This document shows positions 24,915 to 33,335 of a DNA stretch of 64,000 nt, one piece after another. This DNA comes from a virus. The translations under genes and the position numbers were made by a program. The DNA lies in the IMG/VR virus record IMGVR_UViG_3300028772_000011, positions 29,275-93,274 of that record. One strand, given 5' to 3'. The notes below the pieces were generated by a model. It saw only the letters and a program-made list of their open reading frames with translations, did no database searches and was not told where the DNA came from. The first letter of the stretch is position 1. Every line of letters begins with the position of its first letter.

Positions 24915-25937
24915 TTGCAAAGATTAATTAACATATTATCTTCATTTTTAGGTGAACCAGACGATTCATCCAACACAAGCGGAGTTAATATTGGGTTTAA
25001 TTGCCCTGTATGCGGGAATACTAACCATAAGCTGATTGTCTCACCACGAATAAATGCGTATAAATGCTGGATTTGCTCAGAAACGAACCAAACCCACGGT
25101 CCAATTTCAAAATTAATTAAGGAATATGGGACCCCTGAAATATTACAACAATATAAAAATGTAATAAAAGAAATAAAAGCCAGTCGCGAGTATGAGTTGG
25201 ATTTATTTAGTGGTAATGGGATAGCTTTTAGTGAAGATGAGGATGATAAGATCAGGTTCGTGGATCATACGTATGATTTTCAATTTGGGGGGCTTAAACA
25301 AGAGGAAAATGCGTTAAACTATCTACTTCAACGTGGGTTTGATGAAAATCAAATTAGAAAATATGGCTTAAAATATACTACTTACGATTGTAAGGATAAA
25401 AGATGGTGGAATAGAATTATAATTCCATCATATAACAAATATAATGAACTTGATTATTACACTGGTCGAGATTACATTGGTAATTCTAAACAAAAATATT
25501 TAAATTGTGATTATGAAAGACGTGATATTATTTTTAACGAAAGTTTAATAAATTTTGATGGAGACATTTGTCTTTTAGAGGGGCCGCTTGATTCTACGAG
25601 TGTACCTAACTCAATTCCATTAATGGGTAAATCTTTAAATCCAGGTTGTTATCTTTTTGATTGTTTATTAAAATTTTCAACCGCTGATATAATCGTTTTT
25701 TTGGATAATGATGCAACTGAAGACTGTAAAAGTATATGTAGAAAATTATGTGATGCTGGATTAGGTGATAGACTAAAATTCGTACCAACAGAAGAATTAA
25801 GATTAAAGTTATATCCAATATATTTGAAAAAAGGGATTGATTTAAAGAAATTAGATCCAAGCAAACTTTTTGAACTGGGAGGTTATAAATCTATATGCTG
25901 GGCGTTACGCAACATCAAGAATTTCGAGTGTATTTAA
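24915..25937 (+). CDS. DNA primase, CHC2 zinc finger and Toprim
   Basis: 340 aa. Zinc-binding N-terminus with CPVC (30-33) and CWIC (51-54), then a linker, and a Toprim-like domain with DICLLEGPLDST (catalytic Glu, about 221) and IIVFLDNDATEDC (the DxD). Makes RNA primers for lagging-strand synthesis, like T4 gp61 with the gp41 helicase, which is not in this window. The start is a TTG at 24915: no ATG exists between the promoter and the zinc finger. Stands alone on the plus strand under its own early promoter. Confidence 0.85.
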   Translation: MQRLINILSSFLGEPDDSSNTSGVNIGFNCPVCGNTNHKLIVSPRINAYKCWICSETNQTHGPISKLIKEYGTPEILQQYKNVIKEIKASREYELDLFSGNGIAFSEDEDDKIRFVDHTYDFQFGGLKQEENALNYLLQRGFDENQIRKYGLKYTTYDCKDKRWWNRIIIPSYNKYNELDYYTGRDYIGNSKQKYLNCDYERRDIIFNESLINFDGDICLLEGPLDSTSVPNSIPLMGKSLNPGCYLFDCLLKFSTADIIVFLDNDATEDCKSICRKLCDAGLGDRLKFVPTEELRLKLYPIYLKKGIDLKKLDPSKLFELGGYKSICWALRNIKNFECI

Positions 25938-25946
25938 TTTACATTA

Positions 25947-26042
25947 TATCGGTAATTTTATGTTATCGGTAAAATAACCGATAAAAGCTATTTATCGGTA
26001 AAAAGACTTATAAACACCATTTATAAGCTAAAACGCTTATAA
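25947..26042. repeat. TATCGGTAA repeats and two perfect hairpins
   Basis: Three direct copies of TATCGGTAA (25947, 25964, 25993) and one inverted near-copy (25975-25983). The second copy and the inverted copy form an 8-bp hairpin (25963-25970 with 25977-25984). A second perfect 8-bp hairpin, TTATAAGC/GCTTATAA, lies at 26021-26042. It runs directly into the terminator that follows. It could be a protein-binding or RNA element; no function is evident. Confidence 0.6.
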
Positions 26043-26075
26043 AAAATGCTGAGATTAATTTCCCAGCATTTTTTT
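26041..26075. terminator. bidirectional terminator
   Basis: AAAATGCTG paired with CAGCATTTT, plus GA/TC beyond one mismatch, flanked by A and T runs. Lies between the convergent primase and 84-aa genes. Confidence 0.85.
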
Positions 26076-26077
26076 GT

Positions 26078-26332
26078 TTATCTTAAACCGTTAATCTTAA
26101 AACCTTGTAATGAACAAATAGATTTTCCAGAGTCACTTATATAAAAAATATCTTCTAAACTCCCAACTTCAATAGCAAAACCAGTAGATTTTTCTTTGAT
26201 TAATTTTTTATCTTCCAGCCACTTCATAATCCCATTACGCTTTAATTTAGCCGTGAAGCAAACTTCGAATGAGGAATATCCATCATCTATTAGTTTTTGT
26301 AAAACTGTCTTTTCAATTTTTTTCTTTTTCAT
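26078..26332 (-). CDS. hypothetical protein, 84 aa, winged-helix-like
   Basis: Not recognised. Lys-rich N-terminus, then a possible small helix-turn-helix (VLQKLIDDGYSSFEVCFTAKLKRNGIMKWLEDKKLI). Its start overlaps the methyltransferase gene by 20 nt, so it is last in the early unit that includes the methyltransferase and gp47-like genes. Confidence 0.55.
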   Translation of the reverse strand: MKKKKIEKTVLQKLIDDGYSSFEVCFTAKLKRNGIMKWLEDKKLIKEKSTGFAIEVGSLEDIFYISDSGKSICSLQGFKINGLR

Positions 26333-27068
26333 TTTCTAATCTTTCTTTTATTCTTATAATTGATTTATCATAATATTCAGTTTCTTTCTCCATCATTATC
26401 CAATCCCTGCCCGTATTAATCGATGCAATGGCCGTAGTTGAACTTCCAGCACAGCTATCAAGAACTAAGTCACCCTCATTAGAGAATGTCTTAATAATCT
26501 CCTCAATCAATAATATAGGTTTCTGTGTTGGGTGTAGTGCAGATTTTTGTTTATCAGTTACAAATGTCCAAACACTTTTTGGATAACGTTCGGTACTATC
26601 ATAAGATGTTAATCCATATTCACCATAATTTGTAGTTTGTTTACTATTTCTTTTATGTTTAGCGGTTGATACTTTCCTTTCGTGTCCAAATGTTTTTTGA
26701 GGATTATAAGTTGGTGGTTTTTTATAAAATACACAAATATCCTCGTGTGACCTTAATGGCATTTTTTTAGCATTTAAATGACCAGTAGCTGTTGTTTTTT
26801 GCCAAATAATATTGTATCTCCACATCTTCTCATTGGATAACATCATTTTTGCGGTAAACATTCCATTTGCGAATAAAACTATAGCCCCATCATCCTTGAT
26901 AATTCGTTCGTATTGTTCCCATAAAAGTTCAAATGGAATTATAATATCCCATTTGTTTCGAGTAGATCCGTAAGGGTGGTCTGTACATATTAAATCAATG
27001 CTTTTATCATCAATAGATTTCATCAACTCAAGGCAATCACCTTGATATATATTATTTTTTTCTAACAT
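26313..27068 (-). CDS. DNA methyltransferase, beta class (N4/N6)
   Basis: 251 aa. Motif order IV first, then X/I, gives the beta class: the catalytic motif appears as DHPY (30-33), where N6/N4 enzymes have DPPY or SPPY. The target region follows, then HPTQKPILLIEEII, and the SAM site DSCAGSSTT (about 205-213) with GRDWIMMEKE. The His in place of the first Pro is unusual but the aromatic is kept. Probably protects phage DNA from restriction or marks its own DNA. No cognate restriction gene is next to it. Confidence 0.85.
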   Translation of the reverse strand: MLEKNNIYQGDCLELMKSIDDKSIDLICTDHPYGSTRNKWDIIIPFELLWEQYERIIKDDGAIVLFANGMFTAKMMLSNEKMWRYNIIWQKTTATGHLNAKKMPLRSHEDICVFYKKPPTYNPQKTFGHERKVSTAKHKRNSKQTTNYGEYGLTSYDSTERYPKSVWTFVTDKQKSALHPTQKPILLIEEIIKTFSNEGDLVLDSCAGSSTTAIASINTGRDWIMMEKETEYYDKSIIRIKERLENEKEKN

Positions 27069-27069
27069 C

Positions 27070-27912
27070 TCAAAAATTTACAAATTCTTCAACATTTTCA
27101 TTTAAATCTTCCAAAGAATTGATACGGAACTTATAATACCCATAATCTGAGGATATATCGTGTTCTTCATATGTAATGTCTGTTGTATCAAATAAATCCC
27201 AAATAAGAAACCCGTGCCCACTGTTAACCGTTTCACCAAAATTTTGTTGAATTAGCGAACCAGGTTGAACGATTTTAATTCCATTATAATCTTGTTCTTG
27301 ACGTAAATGTACATCTCCACATAATACAGCATCTGAACCATCAAACATTTCAAGACTTTTGCCGTGTTCAAACATAAATCCACTTTCATTTTTAAGTCCA
27401 ATTGTCATACCATGAAATAAGGATAGAAATATTTTATCTGAGTATTCTATTTTTTTTAATTTTATATCAATTGGTGTATGATTATCAAATACAGAAAATA
27501 AAGACCACATAATATTTTCATCTTCATAAAATCCACCTTTATAACCCAATTCCATATCTAAATATATAATATTAGGTAACTCAAGCATTTGAACAATAGG
27601 AGTTAGGCTATCTACGCGATCTTTATTATTTTCTAAAAAATCATGATTACCACTAATGATAATTGTTTTACATATTTTATCACACTCCCTAAGAAACCAA
27701 CTAAGTAGTTGATTCTGTTCATTTGACACGGTAATCTTAGAATGGACTAAATCTCCAACGATACAAATTCGAGTAGATTCTTTTCCGTTTTCATCAACAA
27801 TTTCTTTTGCTTGTTTTAAAAATTCTGTTATTACTTCCTTATATTCTTGGTGACGTTGAAAATTTCTAATATGTATATCAGCCAAATGAATTACCTTAGT
27901 TATTTTTTGCAT
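27070..27912 (-). CDS. recombination endonuclease subunit (gp47/SbcD-like)
   Basis: 280 aa calcineurin-like phosphoesterase: LADIHIRN near the start, GDLVHSK, SGNHD, LFHG and CGDVHLRQ supply the five metal-binding motifs of the Mre11/SbcD family. T4 gp47 acts with the gp46 ATPase (not in the window) to resect DNA ends for recombination-dependent replication. Shorter than T4 gp47 (339 aa). Its 5' end overlaps the 7-repeat nuclease gene by 17 nt. Confidence 0.85.
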   Translation of the reverse strand: MQKITKVIHLADIHIRNFQRHQEYKEVITEFLKQAKEIVDENGKESTRICIVGDLVHSKITVSNEQNQLLSWFLRECDKICKTIIISGNHDFLENNKDRVDSLTPIVQMLELPNIIYLDMELGYKGGFYEDENIMWSLFSVFDNHTPIDIKLKKIEYSDKIFLSLFHGMTIGLKNESGFMFEHGKSLEMFDGSDAVLCGDVHLRQEQDYNGIKIVQPGSLIQQNFGETVNSGHGFLIWDLFDTTDITYEEHDISSDYGYYKFRINSLEDLNENVEEFVNF

Positions 27913-29614
27913 TTTCTTTTAATTTTATTATATCGTTAATTTTATTAATTAATTCTTGTTCATCAATATATACTTTATCTATATAGTCAATTATATATTT
28001 TGGGTTTTCATATGTAAAATATAATAAATTGACATTATTCTTCTTACATAAATTATTTTTTCTAATATCTCTTTCTCTTACTTCTGAAAATCCTTTAGCT
28101 CCACCCCAACAATTATTTTCATCAAAATGTTGCCTTCCATGATATTCAATAGCTATATCATATTCTGTTAAATACATATCAATACTTTGAGCCCTTAACC
28201 ATTTATCTCTAAATTGGTATACTAAATTATAGTTTTGAAAATTATCTCTAATAATAGATAATAATTTTTGTTCAGATATATCATTTTTTGAAGCACACTC
28301 TGGACAATTAGATCCTCTCAAATGACTACTTGGTATTTGCCAGAATTCTCCGTGGATTTGGCATATAATACATATTTTAGTTGATGAGTTAACGTAATTT
28401 ACTTTTGAATAATCATATTTTTCCCAACGCGCATTTTTTAGCTTTTTAACGTATTCAGTAGTTTCCATTTTATTACACTCTGAACACCCACAGCCTTTAA
28501 GGTGAACTTCTGGTGTTTGTGTAAAATCTCCGTGTTTTAAGCAAGTTATTATAACAGTGGTGTGTCTGTCAACATATTCTACTTTTGAATAGTCATATTT
28601 ATTTCCATGAATCAATTTTGCTTTTGTTATAAATTTTTCATTTGTAAATCTTAAAGCATTTCCAACTATTTCACCTGCACATTTAGGGCAACCTCCACCT
28701 CGCAAATGGCTATTTGGTAGTTGCCAAAATTCACCATGAACTGGGCAAATAATATATACTTTTAAATTCCAATTAATATATTCTGTTTTTGAGTATATAT
28801 ATTTTTCACCATGAATTAATCTTGATTGTTCTATAAACTCATCACTTGTCTTACTATTTTTACATTTTATACACCCCAAGCCATCTAAATGTTTCTTAGG
28901 CTTCTGTTTAAAATCACCATGTATAGGACAATTGATTATTACTGGCGTTTTGTTGTCAACATATATTACTTTAGAATAATCATATTTATTTCCATATATT
29001 ATTTTGGATTTTAAAATGAATGATTCTGTTGTTAAAACCCCATTTGCGCATTTAGGGCAGCCATGTCCAAATGAATGATTTGCAGGTAATTGCCAAAATT
29101 CCCCATGTTCAGGACATATTATACAAATTTCAGTAGTTGAATTAATATATGTAACTTTTGAATAGTCATATTTATTATTATGTATTTTAATTGATTTTTC
29201 TATAAATTCATTAAAATTTAAAGCTAAAGAATTTGTTTTAGTACAATTAGGACATCCGAAACCCTTTAAATGGTCTTCTGGTTTTTGCAAAAACTCACCG
29301 TGTTCTGAACATATTATAATTACAGGGGTATTTTTATCTACATATTTAACCTTTGAATAATCATATTTATTTTTATGTATCTCATTAGCTTTATCCGAAA
29401 ACATTTCAGTAGTTGGTACATTGTGGCCGCATTTAGTACAATTATTACCGTTTAAATGATTGTTTGGTAATTGGTAAAATTCACCGTGTATTTTACATAT
29501 AATACAAACATGTTTTTTACTATTAACATAAACTACTTTTGAATAATCATATCTATCTCCATGAATCAGTATAGCTTTTTCGATAAATTCCTCTCTTGTT
29601 AATTTTTTAGGCAT
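27896..29614 (-). CDS. zinc-repeat nuclease with 7 tandem repeats
   Basis: 572 aa. Seven copies of a ~62-residue repeat cover residues 7-450: (E/D)xFIxKAxxIHGxKYDYSKVxY, then IxCxxHGxFxQxPxxHLxGxGCPxC. Each has the HG and two Cys pairs that could bind zinc. A Vsr-like nuclease domain follows (455-560): SIDMYLTEYDIAIEYHGRQHF, GGAKGF, and an RKNNLCKKNNVNLLYF helix-strand. Members elsewhere in the window have 2, 3 and 4 repeats. Probably a free-standing homing-type endonuclease that binds a long DNA site with its repeat array. Overlaps both neighbours (17 nt and 8 nt). Confidence 0.8.
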   Translation of the reverse strand: MPKKLTREEFIEKAILIHGDRYDYSKVVYVNSKKHVCIICKIHGEFYQLPNNHLNGNNCTKCGHNVPTTEMFSDKANEIHKNKYDYSKVKYVDKNTPVIIICSEHGEFLQKPEDHLKGFGCPNCTKTNSLALNFNEFIEKSIKIHNNKYDYSKVTYINSTTEICIICPEHGEFWQLPANHSFGHGCPKCANGVLTTESFILKSKIIYGNKYDYSKVIYVDNKTPVIINCPIHGDFKQKPKKHLDGLGCIKCKNSKTSDEFIEQSRLIHGEKYIYSKTEYINWNLKVYIICPVHGEFWQLPNSHLRGGGCPKCAGEIVGNALRFTNEKFITKAKLIHGNKYDYSKVEYVDRHTTVIITCLKHGDFTQTPEVHLKGCGCSECNKMETTEYVKKLKNARWEKYDYSKVNYVNSSTKICIICQIHGEFWQIPSSHLRGSNCPECASKNDISEQKLLSIIRDNFQNYNLVYQFRDKWLRAQSIDMYLTEYDIAIEYHGRQHFDENNCWGGAKGFSEVRERDIRKNNLCKKNNVNLLYFTYENPKYIIDYIDKVYIDEQELINKINDIIKLKENAKNN

Positions 29615-29756
29615 TTTTAATATATTCCTTTAATAATTTATTTATCAAGGAAGAAGTATTAATACATTGACCCTTTAAATAATCAACCACTTCTGGTGAT
29701 ACAGAAATAGATATTTTTACTTTTCTTTCTTCGTCTCCGATCTTTGTTCTTCCCAT
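29607..29756 (-). CDS. ribbon-helix-helix regulator, 49 aa
   Basis: A short gene in what would otherwise be a 200-nt gap. The protein reads MGRTKIGDEERKVK, then ISISVSPEVVDYLKGQ and SSLINKLLKEYIKNA: the beta strand, helix A and helix B of an RHH (CopG/Arc/MetJ-type) DNA-binding protein. Its stop overlaps the start of the 7-repeat nuclease by 8 nt, so the two are translated together. It might repress its own promoter and the nuclease. Confidence 0.75.
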   Translation of the reverse strand: MGRTKIGDEERKVKISISVSPEVVDYLKGQCINTSSLINKLLKEYIKNA

Positions 29757-29813
29757 CCTATATAAATATTAAAAAAATTATTATTTTACTATAATTCATA
29801 CTTTTATTTTTAA

Positions 29814-30002
29814 TTATTTTTGTTTTGCAATGTCCACATTACAATTATCGTTATTTTCTTTTAATTTTTTATTCATATTCATATAATTTCGAACAATGGT
29901 TTCAAATGCAATTATCTGCTTCCAATCAGAAACAGGAAGTGATCTAAACATTTCACCCCTACGTTTAAGTGAAGCTTCAACTTCTTTTGAAAATGTTATC
30001 AT
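29814..30002 (-). CDS. hypothetical protein, 62 aa
   Basis: Charged, helical, no motif: short basic N-terminus (EVEASLKRRGEMFRSLPVSDWKQ) and an Asn/Lys-rich tail. Part of the early minus-strand series; 6 nt downstream of the next gene upstream. Function unknown. Confidence 0.55.
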   Translation of the reverse strand: MITFSKEVEASLKRRGEMFRSLPVSDWKQIIAFETIVRNYMNMNKKLKENNDNCNVDIAKQK

Positions 30003-30008
30003 ATTTAT

Positions 30009-30368
30009 TTATTCAGTCTTAATATTAATAGGTTTAGCACTATATTTCATTAATTCTTCATTATCCTTTTGATATTTCTCAACCATATCAATCAACTGTT
30101 CAATAATTTCATATCTATTAGCCCCAGCCATTAACGATTGAAATATGTTATTAAACAAAGGTGAACGTAACATCTTTTTCTCAGCATCTTTTGAAAAATA
30201 GCTTAGTAATTCATCTGGCGAAATCATTCTCGATTCCCTTTCAAATACTTCTTTTGAATATTTACTCAAACAACTAACATAACCTATTGGTTGATCCGAT
30301 GAATGTAAAATACTATTAGTATTTTCCGCCATTATATGTGTGTAATTTTCTTCTGTTATTTTATTCAT
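30009..30368 (-). CDS. hypothetical protein, 119 aa
   Basis: Helical, no recognised family or membrane segment. Overlaps the preceding gene by 4 nt (ATGA type), so it is translated with it. Early operon member; function unknown. Confidence 0.55.
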   Translation of the reverse strand: MNKITEENYTHIMAENTNSILHSSDQPIGYVSCLSKYSKEVFERESRMISPDELLSYFSKDAEKKMLRSPLFNNIFQSLMAGANRYEIIEQLIDMVEKYQKDNEELMKYSAKPINIKTE

Positions 30369-30559
30369 TTTTTAGTTATTGTTATTTCAAATTTACTATC
30401 ATACCACACACCATTTTTTGTAGTTACAAATTTACCTTTATAATCATATTCTGATTCTTTTCCAAGAACGAATAAAATAGTGTCATTAGATATTTCACCA
30501 GCAAAGGTTATTATTTGTTCACCAGATTTCATAGCCTTAATTTGTTCTTCTGTTACCAT
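30365..30559 (-). CDS. hypothetical protein, 64 aa, beta-rich
   Basis: Short strands (EQIITFAGEISNDTILFVLG; KFVTTKNGVWYDSKFEITI) suggest a small beta barrel. Directly follows the UVR-motif gene with no gap and overlaps the next gene by 4 nt. Function unknown. Confidence 0.55.
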   Translation of the reverse strand: MVTEEQIKAMKSGEQIITFAGEISNDTILFVLGKESEYDYKGKFVTTKNGVWYDSKFEITITKK

Positions 30560-30865
30560 TTAGTTTATAAATTTTAATTTATCTCTTAATTTAGCTGCCA
30601 ATTCATAATTTTCAGATTCTAATGCTTGTTTTAACCTATATTCAAGTGTGTGTTTGGTATTATAATCAGTCAATACCTTATTGGTAAGTATTTTTATTTC
30701 GTCTTTATTTGATTTTATTTTTGATATTATAATCTGAATATCAATAGGGTTATCAATTAGTTCATCAATTAAATCGTCTCTAAATGCATACAATGACCCT
30801 ATCATATTACGATCTGTTTCACATAATAATTTTATTCTATTCAAATCTGGTATTTCATTTTCCAT
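30560..30865 (-). CDS. UVR-motif protein, 101 aa
   Basis: The C-terminal 25 residues (LKQALESENYELAAKLRDKL) form a UVR motif, the helical hairpin through which UvrB and UvrC bind. The rest is helical and not recognised. A second gene at 31057 ends in almost the same motif, so the two are likely paralogues or partners. It may bind host UvrB/UvrC-like or Clp-type proteins, but this is inferred from the motif alone. Confidence 0.65.
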   Translation of the reverse strand: MENEIPDLNRIKLLCETDRNMIGSLYAFRDDLIDELIDNPIDIQIIISKIKSNKDEIKILTNKVLTDYNTKHTLEYRLKQALESENYELAAKLRDKLKFIN

Positions 30866-30877
30866 AATTTACAATTT

Positions 30878-31060
30878 TTAATTTATATTTGCAATCAACC
30901 GACCCATTAGTATATTAATCATTTCATGAACTTCATCTCTAATTTTTAAAGTTTGTTCTTCTTCTGAAATTGGCTCCTTAGAAATATCACGACATTTATC
31001 AAAATGGTTTTTCATAATTTCATCATCTTGATAATTACAAGTTAATTTTTCTTTTTTCAT
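30878..31060 (-). CDS. hypothetical protein, 60 aa
   Basis: Small acidic protein lying between the two UVR-motif genes; it overlaps the upstream one by 4 nt. An MNILMGRLI helix ends the protein. No family recognised. Confidence 0.5.
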   Translation of the reverse strand: MKKEKLTCNYQDDEIMKNHFDKCRDISKEPISEEEQTLKIRDEVHEMINILMGRLIANIN

Positions 31061-31461
31061 AAGTTTAATTTATCTCTTAAATTAGCAGCTAATTCATAAT
31101 TTTCAGACTCTAATGCTTCACTAAGTTGTTCCTCAATAGATTTTTTTGTGAGATTTTCTTTGTCCTCAATATCTTTTGATGCATCAAGTAATAAACTTTT
31201 TAAATAATCTGGATCTTCTAATGATTTGTTAATATCTGATTTCATTTTTTCCCATTTTTCGTTGACTCTCGATACACTTTCTGGGTTAGACTTTTTTAAA
31301 ACAGATATTCTATTTTCATTCAATTTTATTTTTTCGAGCAAACGGATGTTTAAAGTTTCCAATACATCTATTTCATTGTTAACAATAGAATCACAAGCCT
31401 CAATAATTAACTTATCGTTATCTTTTATTAATTTAATTATTTCATTCATTTCCGTTTCCAT
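31057..31461 (-). CDS. UVR-motif protein, 134 aa
   Basis: Long helical protein ending in LSEALESENYELAANLRDKL, a UVR motif nearly identical to that of the gene at 30560. A TTG at 31488 would lengthen it, but that codon is part of the promoter's -7 box; the ATG at 31461 (or at 31449) is the real start. First gene of the unit read from the promoter at 31486-31516. Confidence 0.65.
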   Translation of the reverse strand: METEMNEIIKLIKDNDKLIIEACDSIVNNEIDVLETLNIRLLEKIKLNENRISVLKKSNPESVSRVNEKWEKMKSDINKSLEDPDYLKSLLLDASKDIEDKENLTKKSIEEQLSEALESENYELAANLRDKLNL

Positions 31462-31485
31462 ATAAATTTTAATTTTTATTTTAAA

Positions 31486-31516
31486 CAAATGTACGTATAA
31501 TTTTTATATAAAACAA
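31486..31516 (-). promoter_or_regulatory. early promoter, TTG-N20-TACATTTG
   Basis: TTG (31516-31514), 20 nt, TACATTTG (31493-31486) on the minus strand, between the 4-repeat nuclease and the UVR-motif gene. Confidence 0.8.
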
Positions 31517-31518
31517 GT

Positions 31519-32643
31519 TTAATTTTGAGAAATATTTAATTCTTTATTTAATATTTCTTCTATATTATAAAATTCCGTATATGGGATTCTAATTAATTTA
31601 ATACCATTATCAAGACAATATTGTGTTTTAATTTCATCTCTTTTTTTATTAAGTATAAAAGATATTTCTCCTCCCCAATGATTAACTGGTTGAAAATGCT
31701 GTTTACCATCGAATTCTATACATATATTAAGCGATGGTATGTAAAAATCAAAAGGTAATGGTTTTATATTCTTGCATTCATTAAATCTATGTTGGTTGAT
31801 ATTAATAATATTTTTCTTATTTAATATTTTCATAATTAAGCTTTCGCCTTTACTTTCTATACAAATAGGACACCCTTTACCTTGTAAATGATTGGTAGGG
31901 CTACACGAAAATTGACCATGTTTTTTACAAATAATATTAACCTTTTTATGTGCAGTTTCATATTTCACTAACGAATAATCAAATTTATCACCATGAATAA
32001 GTTTTGCGCTTAAAATAAACTCATTAGTTGTTGGTTTAATTTTATTACTACATTTAGCACATCCATCGCCTCGTAAATGATGCTCAACAGTTTGCTTGAT
32101 AATATTACCACAATCCTTACAATAAAAAATAATATAATCGGTTAATTTAATAAAAACAACATCTGAATAATCAAATTTATTTTTATGTTTAATATTTGCC
32201 TTTTTTATAAATTCTTCTTTTGATAGATAATAATTTCCTAAACATTTTTTACAACCATTACCTTTAGATATTAATAATGATCCAGCTTGAACATAAAAAT
32301 TATTTCCACATTTTTTACATATTACGTTAACTTTTCCTTTATCGTTAATATAATTAATATTTGATAGGTCATAACTATCTCCGTGCTTTTTATATAACTC
32401 TAATAAATATTGCTCTTGCGTTTTTGTTCTTTTTAACGTACCCTTTTTTATACTGCATTTTGGGCATCCACTGCCTAATAAATGTGATCCAGCTTCTTGT
32501 TCAAAAAATTCTTTATGAATATTACAAAATATTTTTAATTTAGAGTGTCTTCCACTATATATTGTTTCAGAATAATTATATCTATCTCCGTGAATTAATC
32601 TTGCTTTAATTATAAATTCTTCTGTTGTAAGTTTTTTACTCAT
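31519..32643 (-). CDS. zinc-repeat nuclease with 4 repeats
   Basis: 374 aa. Four tandem zinc-knuckle repeats (7-245), more divergent from one another than those of the 7-repeat protein; two have CKKC/CKDC pairs in place of C-x-x-H. They are followed by a nuclease domain with DFYIPSLNICIEFDGKQHF (about 293-311), GGEISF and a final KLIRIPY strand. Free-standing and directly upstream of an early promoter. Likely a homing-type nuclease with its own DNA target. Confidence 0.75.
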   Translation of the reverse strand: MSKKLTTEEFIIKARLIHGDRYNYSETIYSGRHSKLKIFCNIHKEFFEQEAGSHLLGSGCPKCSIKKGTLKRTKTQEQYLLELYKKHGDSYDLSNINYINDKGKVNVICKKCGNNFYVQAGSLLISKGNGCKKCLGNYYLSKEEFIKKANIKHKNKFDYSDVVFIKLTDYIIFYCKDCGNIIKQTVEHHLRGDGCAKCSNKIKPTTNEFILSAKLIHGDKFDYSLVKYETAHKKVNIICKKHGQFSCSPTNHLQGKGCPICIESKGESLIMKILNKKNIININQHRFNECKNIKPLPFDFYIPSLNICIEFDGKQHFQPVNHWGGEISFILNKKRDEIKTQYCLDNGIKLIRIPYTEFYNIEEILNKELNISQN

Positions 32644-32723
32644 TATTTTGTTTTAAAATTATTTTGTCAGCGGAAAGGTTGACATATAATATATAAATAA
32701 CACTAACGTTATCTCATGTATTT

Positions 32724-32855
32724 ATGAAAAATAAAAGTTTTTTACTAAGGAAAGAATTATTAACCATTCTTTCAAAACTGGTCTGGGCAATACTTACCCA
32801 TTTAATATCTAAAATCGATATTAATTATATTTTATTAACATTTTTTTGGAGTTAA
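32724..32855 (+). CDS. possible small plus-strand ORF, 43 aa
   Basis: In a 261-nt gap between minus-strand genes, an ATG at 32724 opens a 43-codon frame (MKNKSFLLRKELLTILS...) with an apolar, amphipathic make-up, followed by a terminator at 32870-32901. No clear promoter precedes it. It may be a small membrane-active peptide, or chance in AT-rich DNA. Confidence 0.25.
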   Translation: MKNKSFLLRKELLTILSKLVWAILTHLISKIDINYILLTFFWS

Positions 32856-32869
32856 TTTGTGGGTGGAAA

Positions 32870-32901
32870 AATAAAAGGTGTGGATTAACGCACCTTTTAT
32901 T
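32870..32901. terminator. rho-independent terminator
   Basis: Perfect 11-bp stem (AATAAAAGGTG, 32870-32880, with CACCTTTTATT, 32891-32901) just after the stop of the zinc-ribbon membrane protein on the minus strand. It would also act on the plus strand. Confidence 0.85.
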
Positions 32902-32904
32902 TGA

Positions 32905-33330
32905 TTATCCAATTGCGGATGTTATGCAAAAAATTACGCCACATAACAGTCCATATAGAGCAAGCGTTCCAGCAATTGAAAAATTACCAGTTATAAGTAA
33001 TAAGAATGCAAGTAAGAAAAGAATCAATGCAATTACAGCGGAAACAATTCCAATTTTCATAGAAATAGAAGACTCTTTATTAAAATCTATGGATGCATAT
33101 AATTTTTCTTTTTTTGATAGTTCACCATCTTTAAGGCCTTCACCAGGATTAAATTTATTACCACAATCTAAACAAGTAATTTTTACTTTACCACTACCAA
33201 TAAATCCAGCTGCTAATCCTATTCCTCCAGTTAAAATTACTCCACTAATTCCCTTAGCAGCGCTATAACCATTTTTATTTGTAGTTAATTGAGTTGAACC
33301 ACAATTAGGGCATTTAATTTCATTTTTCAT
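32905..33330 (-). CDS. zinc-ribbon membrane protein, 141 aa
   Basis: N-terminal CPNCGSTQL (8-16) and CLDCGNKF (about 54-61) make a zinc ribbon split by a glycine-rich hydrophobic stretch (GVILTGGIGLAAGFIGSG), a known layout in small phage and bacterial proteins. Two more membrane segments fill the last 50 residues (GIVSAVIALILFLLAFLLLI; LALYGLLCGVIFC). Probably sits in the host inner membrane; function unknown. Confidence 0.65.
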   Translation of the reverse strand: MKNEIKCPNCGSTQLTTNKNGYSAAKGISGVILTGGIGLAAGFIGSGKVKITCLDCGNKFNPGEGLKDGELSKKEKLYASIDFNKESSISMKIGIVSAVIALILFLLAFLLLITGNFSIAGTLALYGLLCGVIFCITSAIG

Positions 33331-33335
33331 CGTTT

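Noticed and set aside
25947-26001. Direct repeats considered as a CRISPR array
   Set aside because: The 9-nt repeats are too short, spacing is uneven, and there are no cas genes nearby.
29757-29780. TATTTATA element before the RHH gene as a late promoter
   Set aside because: It touches the start codon, leaving no leader, and the TTAAAA half is missing.
31462-31488. TTG start extending the UVR-motif gene
   Set aside because: Also lies in the -7 box of the promoter at 31486-31516.
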